Origin: Microbacterium ureisolvens
GTDB taxonomy: Bacteria > Actinomycetota > Actinomycetes > Actinomycetales > Microbacteriaceae
Length of the DNA stretch: 64,000 nt
Reading direction: 5' to 3'
NCBI RefSeq assembly: GCF_015278315.1
Contig: NZ_JADIJE010000001.1
Span: 124,001 to 188,000, forward strand
Shown in pieces: positions 7,866 through 16,198 of the stretch; positions within the stretch are counted from its first letter, which is position 1, and each line of letters begins with the position of its first letter. Below the pieces are notes generated by a model, which was not told the origin of the DNA, ran no database searches, and was given only the letters and a program-made list of their open reading frames with translations. The position numbers and the translations under genes were made by a program.

Positions 7866-8690
7866 CTAGACCGCGCGCACCTCGGGATCGTCGCGTCGGT
7901 GCGCTGCGACATCCGTCTCCGGCGCCGCCGTGATCTCGCGGACGGGTGCGGGTGCTGTCCGGCGCTCGGCGCTGCGGACCACGTTCCGCGCTGCCCCGCC
8001 GGCCTTGCCCCCGCCGGCACGGATCTCACTGTGCAGGCGCTCCATGCGCGCGTCGAGCTCGGCGGCGGTGTCGGCGGCGTCCTTGAGGCTCTCGAGCAGC
8101 TCGTCGGGCACCTGGGTGGCGTACTTGTAGTAGATCTTGTGCTCGAGGCTGGCCCAGAAGTCCATCGCGATCGTGCGGAACTGCACCTCCACGGGCACCT
8201 CGATGCGGCCGGTGGAGAGGAACACGGGCACTTCAAGGATCGCGTGCAGGCTCTTGTACCCGTTGGGCTTGGGCGCGGCGATGTAGTCCTTGACCTGAAG
8301 CAGGCGCACGTCGTCCTGCGCGGTCAGCAGGTCGAACAGGCGGTAGACGTCGGCGGTGAAACTGCACGTGATGCGGATGCCGGCGATGTCGGTGATGCTC
8401 TGGCGGATCGAGGCGAAGTCGCCCTCGATGCCCTTGCGCTGCACCTTCTCGACCAGGCTGTCAGGCGACTTCACACGGCTCGACACGTGCTCGATCGGGT
8501 TGTAGTCGTGGGTCAGCAGGAACTCGTCGCGCAGGATGCCGATCTTGGTCTCGACCTCCTGCAGGCCGAAGCGGTACTCCATCATGAACCGCTGCAGCTC
8601 GTCGCGAAGCTCCCGCAGCTCGGTCGGCGAGACGGTGATCTCCCCTTCGTCGGTCGCCGTCGATGGCACCAGCGGTGCAGGAGTCGCCAT
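7866..8690 (-). CDS. small alarmone synthetase ((p)ppGpp synthetase, RelQ/RelP-like)
   Basis: 274 residues carrying only a RelA/SpoT synthetase domain (about 60-200): DIAGIRITCSF, KPNGYKSLHAIL (G-loop) and VEVQFRTIAMDFWASLEHKI. It has no HD hydrolase, TGS or ACT domain, so it is a single-domain synthetase that makes (p)ppGpp from ATP and GTP/GDP. A C-terminal tail of about 60 residues is basic and probably disordered. I chose ATG 8690 over GTG 8699 because TAGCGT lies 7 nt upstream. It is a monocistronic minus-strand gene. Confidence 0.88.
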   Translation of the reverse strand: MATPAPLVPSTATDEGEITVSPTELRELRDELQRFMMEYRFGLQEVETKIGILRDEFLLTHDYNPIEHVSSRVKSPDSLVEKVQRKGIEGDFASIRQSITDIAGIRITCSFTADVYRLFDLLTAQDDVRLLQVKDYIAAPKPNGYKSLHAILEVPVFLSTGRIEVPVEVQFRTIAMDFWASLEHKIYYKYATQVPDELLESLKDAADTAAELDARMERLHSEIRAGGGKAGGAARNVVRSAERRTAPAPVREITAAPETDVAAHRRDDPEVRAV

Positions 8691-8866
8691 GCACTTCACG
8701 CTATGGGCCCGGCCTACGAGACTCCTGAGAGAAGCGGATGCCGCAGCCCGGCGCGCGGCGTTTCCCGCCCCGTCGACAACGCGGTTGCTCGCCGAGCGAC
8801 CACGCCGTCGGCGCCGGCGACGAGGTCGCTCGACGAGACCGCGGCCTCTCGACGCAGCGGCCGGGG

Positions 8867-9712
8867 TCAGAGGTCATCGAGCGCGCGCTGCGCGCGCTCC
8901 GACTCCTTCGCCGCATCCCGAGCCTTCGCGGCGGCGTCGGCGCGCTCGCGCTCGACCGCCTCGAGCTTGCCGACGGCGGTCTCCTCGTCCGACTCCAGGG
9001 CGGCGAGGTCGCGGCGGAGGTCGTCGATCCGCTCCCGCACGTGGTCGACCCGCTCCTGGGCCTTCGCCCGGCGCGCGTCCACGCGCGCGAGCTCGCGCTC
9101 GGCCTCGTTCGCGAGTCGCTCCGCCTCGCGCGCGGCCTTCTCGGCGGCCTTGCGGGCGCGGCGATCGGCCAAGTCGTCCCGCGGCGGCGGCGCGACGATG
9201 CCCGGCAGCGATCCGCCCACCGCATCGGCCAGCGCGGCCGGATCGATGTCGCCGGCCTCCAGCGGCGTGACCAGGCGGCCGGTGAGGACGGCCGCGGCGG
9301 CAGCGGCATCCATCACCGCGGCATTGATGGTCTTCTCGACGTCGTCGCGCGCGGCGGCGCTGAGGCTGCCGCCCGCTTGCTCCGCGAGCCCGACCGCCTG
9401 CTTGGCGAGAGCCGCCACGAGCTGGCGGCGCTGGCGGCTCAAGCGCGACAGCTCGGCCGCGTCGAGGTCGTCCTGCGCCTCGCGCAGAGCCGCCGACAGC
9501 TCGACGGCGTCGGCGAGCTGTCCGTCCCGCGCGAGCAGGTTGACCGCCCAGGCCGACACCGCGGGCTTGCGCAGGGTCTTGACCCGCTTGCCCACCGCGG
9601 GTGCGGCGAGTCCGGCCCGTGCGTTGCGCGCCGCCGTGAACTCCGCCGGCGGCAGGGCATACAGCTCGGACGCGATCGCGTCGAGGTCCTCGTCTGCGTC
9701 GGCCTGCGGCAT
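8867..9712 (-). CDS. coiled-coil protein of unknown function
   Basis: 281 residues, mostly helical and Ala/Arg/Glu-rich. The first ~130 residues form a globular helical domain (ASELYALPPAEFTAARNA and LRKPAVSAWAVNLLAR stand out). The C-terminal third (about 190-281) is a long charged coiled coil (RKAAEKAAREAERLANEAER onward). It has no signal peptide or catalytic motif. Similar actinobacterial proteins are annotated only as hypothetical. The ATG at 9712 lies in a GGATGCCGC motif; no strong ribosome site is visible. Confidence 0.7.
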   Translation of the reverse strand: MPQADADEDLDAIASELYALPPAEFTAARNARAGLAAPAVGKRVKTLRKPAVSAWAVNLLARDGQLADAVELSAALREAQDDLDAAELSRLSRQRRQLVAALAKQAVGLAEQAGGSLSAAARDDVEKTINAAVMDAAAAAAVLTGRLVTPLEAGDIDPAALADAVGGSLPGIVAPPPRDDLADRRARKAAEKAAREAERLANEAERELARVDARRAKAQERVDHVRERIDDLRRDLAALESDEETAVGKLEAVERERADAAAKARDAAKESERAQRALDDL

Positions 9713-9760
9713 CCGTCCATTCTTGCCGTCGGGAGGCGCAGAGGCATAGATCCCCGCACA

Positions 9761-9850
9761 CCCCGCCGAACCCACACCCCCGCCGCGAACCCACATCTCC
9801 GCGGGTGCGGCAAGATGTGGGCTCGCCAAGGGTGTGTGGGTTCGGCGTGG
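9761..9850. repeat. long nested intergenic palindrome P1
   Basis: The outer arms are about 20 bp (9761-9780 with 9831-9850, 18 of 20 pairing). The inner arms are 13 bp (9786-9798 with 9813-9825, 12 of 13 pairing), around a GC-rich loop. It lies between two genes on the same strand. Its two-block architecture matches P2 (14684-14758), though the sequence differs. Confidence 0.8.
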
Positions 9851-9882
9851 GCGGAGGGCAGGGGAAGGGATGCGGGCCGCGC

Positions 9883-11034
9883 TCACACGATCTCGTAGAA
9901 GCGCCAGAGGCCGAACTCGGGGACGAGGACGCGGATGTCGCTCCAGCCGGCCTCCCTCGCGTAGCCGCGCAGCGTCGACGGGCGCATCACCGTGCCGGTG
10001 GCGGCGCTCGGCCGGTGCGACCGCCCGTCGGGGAGGCAGACGAACAGGCTGAACCCGTAGAGCAGGCGCTCCAGCTCCGAGGCATCGGGAGCGAAGCGCT
10101 CCTCGGTCGCCTCGTCCATGATCACGACGACGCCGTCCGGGGCCACGGCGGCGCGGGCGGCTGCGAGCACCGCGACGGGATGGGGCATGTCGTGGAGGCA
10201 CTCGAAGGCGAAGACGGCATCGAACGGCCCGTGCTCGGCGACGAGGGCGGCGTCGCACAGCAGGAACTGGACGCGATCGGCGACGCCTGCCTCCTGGGCG
10301 TTGCGCCGCGCCATCTCTACGGACGCCTCGTCGACATCGAAGCCGACGACCCGCAGCTGAGGGTGCGCCTGCGCGAGGGCGATCGACGACCATCCCCCGC
10401 CGGCGCCGAGGTCCGCGATGCGGGCACCGGGGCGCCGCAGGATCTGCTCGACGCGATCGATCTCGGCGAAGACCGACGGCAGCTGATCGAACCACGGGCG
10501 GTTCATGTCGGCCTGGGCCTCGCGGGCGTGTACGCCGAGCTGCTCCCAGCTCACGCCGCCGCCGGATCGGTAGGCATCGAGCAGGGCGTCGAGCTGGCCG
10601 GAGGCGGCGGCCGCCATGCGGGCGAGCGGCTCGAGATAGGAAAGACTGCCGCGGTCGAGCAGCACCTCGGCGACCCCCGCGGCGAGGCGGAAGCGCCGCG
10701 CCCCCGCGGCCGCTTCCGCGTCGTCGACGTCGAGGATGCCGCTCGCGGCCTGCTGCTCGAGCCACTCCCGGGCGTAGCGCGCGTCCGCGTCGGTGCGGCG
10801 GGCGAGCTCGTCGGCGGTGAGGCCGTCAGCCTTCGCCAGTTCGGCGTACCAGCCGAGCTGCGAGCCGAGGTGGACGGCCATCAGGTCGAACCAGCCGAGC
10901 GTGGCGTGCGTGAGCCGGTCGGCGAACGCGGCGGTCGCCTCCACCTCGGGGCCCGCGCCGGTGGCGGCGCCGGTGGCGGCGGCGGTGTCGGGGTCGGTGT
11001 CGGTGTCGGTGCCGGTGAGCAATGTGGTGGACAT
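9883..11034 (-). CDS. class I SAM-dependent methyltransferase with N-terminal winged-helix-like domain
   Basis: 383 residues. After a Thr/Asp/Ala-rich N-terminus (repeated GTDTDTD) comes a helical/winged-helix part (about 40-190; [21 protein letters not shown]). Then the Rossmann methyltransferase core: motif I DLGAGGGW near 208, FDVDEASVEMARRNA, FAFECLHDMPHPVAVL and DGVVVIMDEA. The order resembles O-/small-molecule methyltransferases with a dimerisation domain; the substrate is unknown. The ribosome site is GGAG, 7 nt before ATG 11034. A LuxR-type gene lies just upstream, with a palindrome in between. Confidence 0.8.
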   Translation of the reverse strand: MSTTLLTGTDTDTDPDTAAATGAATGAGPEVEATAAFADRLTHATLGWFDLMAVHLGSQLGWYAELAKADGLTADELARRTDADARYAREWLEQQAASGILDVDDAEAAAGARRFRLAAGVAEVLLDRGSLSYLEPLARMAAAASGQLDALLDAYRSGGGVSWEQLGVHAREAQADMNRPWFDQLPSVFAEIDRVEQILRRPGARIADLGAGGGWSSIALAQAHPQLRVVGFDVDEASVEMARRNAQEAGVADRVQFLLCDAALVAEHGPFDAVFAFECLHDMPHPVAVLAAARAAVAPDGVVVIMDEATEERFAPDASELERLLYGFSLFVCLPDGRSHRPSAATGTVMRPSTLRGYAREAGWSDIRVLVPEFGLWRFYEIV

Positions 11035-11133
11035 CGTGGTCTCCTTCGTGCGGGCGTGCAGGAGTGATGATCACGAAGCTACGGAGCGAGCAGGTCCCCT
11101 CGCGTCGGGAGAACCGCGCAAGTTCGGCCGCGG

Positions 11134-11155
11134 CTCTGCATCATTCGATGCAGAG
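11134..11155. promoter_or_regulatory. operator-like palindrome upstream of the methyltransferase
   Basis: CTCTGCATC and GATGCAGAG form perfect 9-bp arms around a 4-nt spacer, about 100 bp upstream of the methyltransferase start and between it and the LuxR-type gene. A 13-bp stretch (TCTGCATCATTCG) recurs at 13223-13235 upstream of the SemiSWEET-like gene, suggesting a shared regulator. Confidence 0.5.
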
Positions 11156-11185
11156 TCCGCGCCGGGGCCGGCAGCGCGTCCGGAG

Positions 11186-12814
11186 TCAGCCCCCGCGCCG
11201 TGCGCCGTGCTCATGCCACCAGGCGGCCGCCGCCGTGCGCGAGCCGACGTCGAGCTTCAGGTAGACGTTGGCGAGGTGCCGGCTCACCGTCTTCTCGCTG
11301 ATGTACAGCTCAGTGGCGATCTGGCGGTTCGACCTGCCGCGCGCCACCAGCGCGACGATCTCGCGCTCCCGCGCGGTCAGCGGACCGCCGTCCGCCACCG
11401 CGGCCGACCCTGTGGTCACGACGACAGGGGGCGCGCCGAGGCGCTCGAAGGTGGCCGCAGCCTGATCCCGCAGCGACGCGGCGAGGACGACCTCGCCCCG
11501 TCCCTCATGGGCCGACGCGAGCCAGCACAGCACGTTCGCCTGCTCCCACGGCTGGCGCACTGCCCGGAAGAGCTCGAGCGCGACCTGCAGCCGAGCGATC
11601 GCGGCATCCATGTCGCCGGAGCGGACCAGCACCATGCCCTGCGCGTGGGCCGCCCACGCCTGGAATCCGTCGCTGGCGAAGGCATCGGCATCCGTTCGGA
11701 GCTCGTCGAGCAGGCGCTCGGCGTCCTCGCGCCGTCCGTTCGCGAGCGCGATCTCGATCGCGGGGCGCAGCAGCCGCACCCGGCCCATCCGGTCGCGCTG
11801 CGACAGCGACGCGGTGATCATCGCTGCGGCGCGTTCCGCGTCTCCCTCCGCGAGCACGAGCAGCGCCTCGCCGGGAGCCGGGTCGACGCCGAGCGCGCGC
11901 GCCCGGGCATAGGCGCCCCTCGCGCCGGTGGCGTCGCCACGCAGTCGGCGGATCTCACCCACCTGATGCCAGCCCTCCCCCGCGACCCACGGGTGGTCGG
12001 ATGCGAGGTCGTCGCACACGCGCTGCAGGGCCGCTTCCGCGGCATCCCATTCCCCGCCCGCCGACTGCAGCTCCAGCCGGTGCACACGGCAGACGCCGGC
12101 GTACACGACGTCCGCGCCGCGCGCTGCGCACCAGGCCTCGGCCGCCCGAGTCCAGTCGGCCATGCGACGGAAGTCGGCCAGCTCGTGGCACACGTGGATC
12201 GTGGTGCACAGCACGTCGCCCGCCCACTCGGCTTCGAGCTCGTCCGATACGACGCACAGCATCGCCTCGTCGAGGTGGGCGAACCCCTCGGCGGTCCGCC
12301 CGGCGCGGATGGCGTGCATGCCTGCCACGACGGAGCTCAACGCCGACACGGCGGGCACGCGCAGCTCTTCGGCGAGCTGGCGCATGCGCGCGACGCTCTC
12401 TGGGCGCCACATCTCGCCGGTGTCGTCGAGGTCCATGCTCTCCGTGAGATACACCTCGTACGCGTGGCCGCGCCCGTCGGGCAGGTCGGCGAGGATCCTC
12501 CGCGCCCTGCGCACCCACGCCTTCCCCACGGTGAGTTCGCCGCGGGTCAGGCGCACCAGCGCGACGACCAGCGCGGCCTCGGCGGCCGCCATGTCGGCGC
12601 CCTCGTCGGTCAGCACGCGGAACGCAGCTTCGAGGTGGAGGAGGCCGGCCTCCTGACGGCCGAGCCACCACTCGCACGACGCGAGCGCGCGCAGATCCTC
12701 ACCCGTGGCCGGCGCACCGCCCCGGGCCGTCGCGAATCCCTCCCGGGCGGCCTTCCAGTCACCGGACCTATATGCCGTCCGCGCTCGCTCGAGGGCGGCG
12801 GTGGTGTCCGCCAT
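11186..12814 (-). CDS. LuxR-family regulator with TPR-like N-terminal region
   Basis: 542 residues. The N-terminal ~450 residues are TPR-like helical repeats (for example ARTAYRSGDWKAAREGF and WLGRQEAGLLHLEAAFRVL). The C-terminus (about 478-540) is a LuxR/GerE HTH: LTAREREIVALVARGRSN, RQIATELYISEKTVSRHL, ANVYLKLDVGSRTAAAAW. There is no N-terminal P-loop ATPase, so it is a short relative of the LAL/MalT group. ATG 12814 follows TACCAT plus 6 nt. The neighbouring methyltransferase is a likely target through the palindrome at 11134-11155. Confidence 0.85.
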   Translation of the reverse strand: MADTTAALERARTAYRSGDWKAAREGFATARGGAPATGEDLRALASCEWWLGRQEAGLLHLEAAFRVLTDEGADMAAAEAALVVALVRLTRGELTVGKAWVRRARRILADLPDGRGHAYEVYLTESMDLDDTGEMWRPESVARMRQLAEELRVPAVSALSSVVAGMHAIRAGRTAEGFAHLDEAMLCVVSDELEAEWAGDVLCTTIHVCHELADFRRMADWTRAAEAWCAARGADVVYAGVCRVHRLELQSAGGEWDAAEAALQRVCDDLASDHPWVAGEGWHQVGEIRRLRGDATGARGAYARARALGVDPAPGEALLVLAEGDAERAAAMITASLSQRDRMGRVRLLRPAIEIALANGRREDAERLLDELRTDADAFASDGFQAWAAHAQGMVLVRSGDMDAAIARLQVALELFRAVRQPWEQANVLCWLASAHEGRGEVVLAASLRDQAAATFERLGAPPVVVTTGSAAVADGGPLTAREREIVALVARGRSNRQIATELYISEKTVSRHLANVYLKLDVGSRTAAAAWWHEHGARRGG

Positions 12815-13154
12815 GCGGGAATGGTACCGCCATCGACGCACGCTGTCCGGGCGATCCCCCGTGACCTCGCTGCCCGCGACCGGGGCGGGAATTCTTCGAG
12901 CGGGCCGACAGCGCGTACAGCGCGAGCATGATCGCCATGGTCGTGAGGTAGAAGCCGTGGAGCACCCAGATCGGCCCGAACGGAAGACTCAGCACGTACA
13001 CCGTGTAGACGGCGTTGCCGACGTTGCCCATCACCAGCGCGCTGAGGCTGTACGAACGCAGGTCGCCGGAACGCACGGCCTTGACCACCATCGGCAGATT
13101 GGCCGCGGCGAACAGCACGGTCGAGACCGTCCCGGCGAGCGTCGCAGCATCCAT
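12768..13154 (-). CDS. SemiSWEET/PQ-loop-like small membrane protein
   Basis: 128 residues. The first ~85 form three membrane helices with a PQ-loop-like pattern (AAANLPMVVKAVRSGDLRSY, then SALVMGNVGNAVYTVYV), as in SemiSWEET sugar transporters that dimerise to form a pore. The canonical PQ dipeptide is LP here. The remaining ~40 residues are basic and low-complexity and may be an accidental extension, because the frame runs 47 bp into the start of the LuxR gene on the same strand. ATG 13154 follows TATCTT plus 6 nt. The substrate is unproven. Confidence 0.65.
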   Translation of the reverse strand: MDAATLAGTVSTVLFAAANLPMVVKAVRSGDLRSYSLSALVMGNVGNAVYTVYVLSLPFGPIWVLHGFYLTTMAIMLALYALSARSKNSRPGRGQRGHGGSPGQRASMAVPFPHGGHHRRPRASADGI

Positions 13155-13196
13155 ACAGGGAAGATACGGATGCCGCTCACCGCGATACATCGGCCG

Positions 13197-13235
13197 TTCG
13201 ATGCATCCCCGTCCGGGGCCGATCTGCATCATTCG
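13197..13235. promoter_or_regulatory. candidate operator shared with 11134-11155
   Basis: TTCGATGCA (13197-13205) and TGCATCATTCG (13225-13235) are inverted half-sites flanking a CCCCG/CGGGG hairpin, 43-81 bp upstream of the SemiSWEET-like start. The second half-site is part of a 13-bp exact match with 11135-11147. Confidence 0.4.
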
Positions 13236-13331
13236 CCCGGTGGGCGTCGAAGGCTCAGGAGACGCGCCGGCCGCCACCCGCTGCCCGGCCCCGGATCGGA
13301 CGGTTCCCCTGAATCGTCGACGCCGACCGTC

Positions 13332-14636
13332 TCAGACGGCGAGGACGGATGCCGCCTGCCGTGCGGCGCCGAGCGCGACGTACTCGCCCGGCTCGGGCAC
13401 CTCGACCGGCAGGCCGAGCACGAGCGGCGCGATCTCGCGCACCGCCTGGGACTGGGCGCCGCCGCCGACGAGCAGAGCCCGCTCGAGCGGCACGCCGAGA
13501 CCTCGCAGCGCCTCGAGCCCGGCGGCGAGCCCCGAGAGCATGCCCTCCACCGCCGCACGAGCGAGGTTCTCGCGCGTCGTCGAGGCGAGGGTCATGCCGC
13601 TGAGTGACGCCGTCGCATCGGGAAGGTTGGGAGTGCGCTCGCCTTCGAAGTACGGCACCAGGGTGAGCCCCGCAGCACCGGGCCCCGCTGCCAGGGCGAG
13701 ACGCGACAGCTCGGCGTGGTCGACGCCGAGCACGCGCCCGATCGCGTCGAGCACGCGCGCGGCGTTGAGCGTCGCCACCAGCGGCAGGAACCGTCCGGTG
13801 CAGTCGGCGAAGCCGGCGACCGCGCCGGTCGGGTCGATGGTGCGCTCCTCGCTCACGGCGAAGACCGTACCGCTGGTGCCGATCGACACCACGACGTCGC
13901 CGGGGCTGGCGCCGAGCCCCAGAGCAGCGCCCGCGTTGTCGCCGGCGCCTCCGCCGACACGGCGGTCCGCGGCATCCGTCACCCATTCCTGCGGTCCGAG
14001 CACGCGCGGGAGCACGGCGTCATGACCGAGCGCGGCGGCCAGGAGCTCGCGATCGTAGCCGCCGGTGGCGGGGTTCCAGTAGCCGGTGCCCGACGCGTCG
14101 GACCTGTCGGTGACGAGCTCGTCGAGCACGGGTCCGCGGGACGACTCGCCCTCGGGCCCGAAGCCGCGCAGCCGCCACGTGAGCCAGTCGTGAGGAAGGG
14201 CGACAGCGGCGACGCGCGCGGCGTTCTCGGGCTCGTGGTCGCGGAGCCAGCGGAGCTTGGTGATGGTGAAGGATGCCACGGGCACGAGGCCGGTCCGCCG
14301 CGCGAGCTCGTCGGCGCCGAACTCGGCCGTGAGGTCGGCGGCGGCCTGCGCCGAGCGCGTGTCGTTCCACAGCAGCGCGTCGCGGATCACGCGGCCGTCG
14401 GCGTCGAGCGCGACCATGCCGTGCTGCTGCCCGCCGACCGCCCACGCCTCCACGTCGTCCAGTCCGCCCGCGTCGGCGATCGCCTCCTGCAGCGCGGTCC
14501 ACCACGCCTCGGGGTCGACCGACGTGCCGTCAGGGTGCGACGCGCGGCCCTGCCGGACGACGGCGCCGGTCGCGGCATCCGTGATCACGACCTTGCACGA
14601 CTGCGTCGACGAGTCGACTCCCATCACGAGCGTCAT
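13332..14636 (-). CDS. xylB: xylulokinase
   Basis: 434 residues, FGGY-family kinase that phosphorylates D-xylulose with ATP. Domain I starts [15 protein letters not shown] (phosphate loop), with [12 protein letters not shown] and LWNDTRS matching xylulose-site motifs of XylB. Domain II carries [13 protein letters not shown] and [11 protein letters not shown] for ATP. Near the end, [21 protein letters not shown] is the second FGGY signature. The ribosome site is AGGAG, 6 nt before ATG 14636. It lies downstream of xylA on the same strand, separated by palindrome P2. Confidence 0.92.
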   Translation of the reverse strand: MTLVMGVDSSTQSCKVVITDAATGAVVRQGRASHPDGTSVDPEAWWTALQEAIADAGGLDDVEAWAVGGQQHGMVALDADGRVIRDALLWNDTRSAQAAADLTAEFGADELARRTGLVPVASFTITKLRWLRDHEPENAARVAAVALPHDWLTWRLRGFGPEGESSRGPVLDELVTDRSDASGTGYWNPATGGYDRELLAAALGHDAVLPRVLGPQEWVTDAADRRVGGGAGDNAGAALGLGASPGDVVVSIGTSGTVFAVSEERTIDPTGAVAGFADCTGRFLPLVATLNAARVLDAIGRVLGVDHAELSRLALAAGPGAAGLTLVPYFEGERTPNLPDATASLSGMTLASTTRENLARAAVEGMLSGLAAGLEALRGLGVPLERALLVGGGAQSQAVREIAPLVLGLPVEVPEPGEYVALGAARQAASVLAV

Positions 14637-14683
14637 CGCTTCTCCTGTGCTGTCTGTCGGGCTCGGTCGCGCCCGCCCCGCAG

Positions 14684-14758
14684 ACCGTGAGACGACAGCG
14701 GCGGGACGAGACACCGGGGTTCACCCTGGGTCTCGTCCACCGGCTGTCGTCTCACGGT
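14684..14758. repeat. long two-block palindrome P2 between xylA and xylB
   Basis: The outer arms are 16 bp perfect (ACCGTGAGACGACAGC at 14684-14699 with its complement at 14743-14758). A 3-nt mismatch follows, then inner 9-bp arms (GGACGAGAC) around a short loop. It could be an attenuator or processing hairpin that lowers xylB expression relative to xylA. Confidence 0.8.
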
Positions 14759-14795
14759 CGAGCGTGGTCGGAGCGCGGAGGTGGGCCGGGTCGGG

Positions 14796-16004
14796 TCAGC
14801 CGCGGGCGCCGAGCAGGTGCTCGGTGGCCAGCTGCTGGAGGCGGACGAAGCCGAAGCCCTTGCCGCCGAGGTACGCGTTCGCGTCGAAGTCCTCGTAGGC
14901 GGAGCGGTCGGCGAGGAAGTCGTCGTACGACTCGCCCTCGTTGAGCGTCGGCACCGAGAGCTCGTCGACCTTCGCGGCGGCGAGCGCCTCCTGCACCTCG
15001 GGGTCGGCGCGGAACGCCGCGGCGCGCTCCTTGAGCAGCAGGTAGGTGCGCATGTTCGCAGCAGCCGAGTCCCACACGCCGGTCTCGTCCTCGGTGCGCG
15101 AGGGCTTGTAGTCGAAGTGGCGCGGTCCGTCGTATGCGGGCACGCCTCCCGGGCCGCCGTTCTCGAGCAGGTCGACGAGCGCGAACGCGTTGTGCAGGTC
15201 GCCGTGGCCGAAGACGAGGTCCTGGTCGTACTTGATGCCGCGCTGGCCGTTGAGGTCGATGTGGAAGAGCTTGCCGTGGTACAGCGCCTGCGCGATGCCG
15301 GCGGCGAAGTTCAGGCCCGCCATCTGCTCGTGACCCACCTCGGGGTTGAGGCCGACGAGCTCGGGACGCTCGAGCGAGTCGATGAAGGCGATCGCGTGGC
15401 CGAGCGTCGGGAGCAGGATGTCGCCGCGGGGCTCGTTGGGCTTCGGCTCGATGGCGAAGCGGATGTCGTAGCCCTTGTCGGTGACGTAGTCGCCGAGGAG
15501 GTTCACGGCCTCGCGGTAGCGCTCGAGGGCGGCGCGGATGTCTTTCGCCGAGTCGTACTCGGCGCCCTCGCGGCCGCCCCACATGACGAAGGTCTTGGCG
15601 CCGAGCTCGGCGCCGAGGTCGAGCTGGCGGAACACCTTGCGCAGCGCGAAGCGCCGCACCTGGCGGTCGTTCGACGTGAAGCCGCCGTCCTTGAAGACCG
15701 GGGCCGAGAAGAGGTTGGTGGTCACCATCGGGATGATGAGGCCGGTGTCGTCGAGCGCGCCCTTGAGGCGGTCGATCTGGGTCTGGCGCTCGGCGTCGGT
15801 CGAACCGAAGGCGAACAGGTCGTCGTCGTGGAAGGTCAGGCCGTACGCCCCGAGCTCGGCGAGCTTCTCGACCGCGTGCACCACGTCGAGGTGGTTGCGG
15901 GTCGGGCCGCCGAACGGGTCGGTGCCGTTGTAGCCGATGGTCCACAGACCGAACGAGAACTTGTCGGCGCGGGTCGGGGTCGGTCCTGAGGACTGCGTGG
16001 GCAT
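14796..16004 (-). CDS. xylA: xylose isomerase
   Basis: 402 residues, a TIM-barrel enzyme converting D-xylose to D-xylulose in the cytoplasm. Recognisable class I (Streptomyces-type, short) motifs are [14 protein letters not shown] (His59, Asp62 offset by 5 from the Streptomyces numbering), [13 protein letters not shown] (metal Glu), [27 protein letters not shown] and [18 protein letters not shown]. The ribosome site is AAAGGAGCGTC before ATG 16004. The upstream region has GTTGnnnnnnnCAAC (16025-16039), a possible repressor site near a TAGGTT -10-like box. Confidence 0.95.
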   Translation of the reverse strand: MPTQSSGPTPTRADKFSFGLWTIGYNGTDPFGGPTRNHLDVVHAVEKLAELGAYGLTFHDDDLFAFGSTDAERQTQIDRLKGALDDTGLIIPMVTTNLFSAPVFKDGGFTSNDRQVRRFALRKVFRQLDLGAELGAKTFVMWGGREGAEYDSAKDIRAALERYREAVNLLGDYVTDKGYDIRFAIEPKPNEPRGDILLPTLGHAIAFIDSLERPELVGLNPEVGHEQMAGLNFAAGIAQALYHGKLFHIDLNGQRGIKYDQDLVFGHGDLHNAFALVDLLENGGPGGVPAYDGPRHFDYKPSRTEDETGVWDSAAANMRTYLLLKERAAAFRADPEVQEALAAAKVDELSVPTLNEGESYDDFLADRSAYEDFDANAYLGGKGFGFVRLQQLATEHLLGARG

Positions 16005-16024
16005 GACGCTCCTTTGCGAGAAAT

Positions 16025-16039
16025 GTTGCTGACGACAAC
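16025..16039. promoter_or_regulatory. possible repressor site upstream of xylA
   Basis: GTTG-N7-CAAC forms a short inverted repeat 21-35 bp upstream of the xylA start. It is compatible with a ROK/XylR-type operator, but the arms are only 4 bp. Confidence 0.25.
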
Positions 16040-16140
16040 CTATACCAGAACGGATGCCTCGTCCAGCGCGCGACGCGATGCTCCGGCATCGGTTCTTCAC
16101 CGTGGTCAGCCCTTGACCACCCTCGCCCGGCGCCCTACGT

Positions 16141-16170
16141 TAACGTTTACATCGGCGCGATAACGTTTAC
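16141..16170 (+). promoter_or_regulatory. twin LacI-type operators of the GH30 gene
   Basis: TAACGTTTAC occurs at 16141-16150 and again at 16161-16170, within two copies of a 20-bp unit, 29-58 bp upstream of the GH30 start. The same 10-mer recurs at 20390-20399 before uxaC, next to a lacI gene. Centre-CG LacI-family operators of this type are well known. Confidence 0.65.
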
Positions 16171-16198
16171 ATCGACCGAACAGATTCAAGGGAGAACT

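Noticed and set aside
14684..14758. Interpreting the xylA-xylB palindrome as an insertion sequence end or CRISPR repeat
   Set aside because: There is a single palindrome, no transposase, no target-site duplication and no spacer array.
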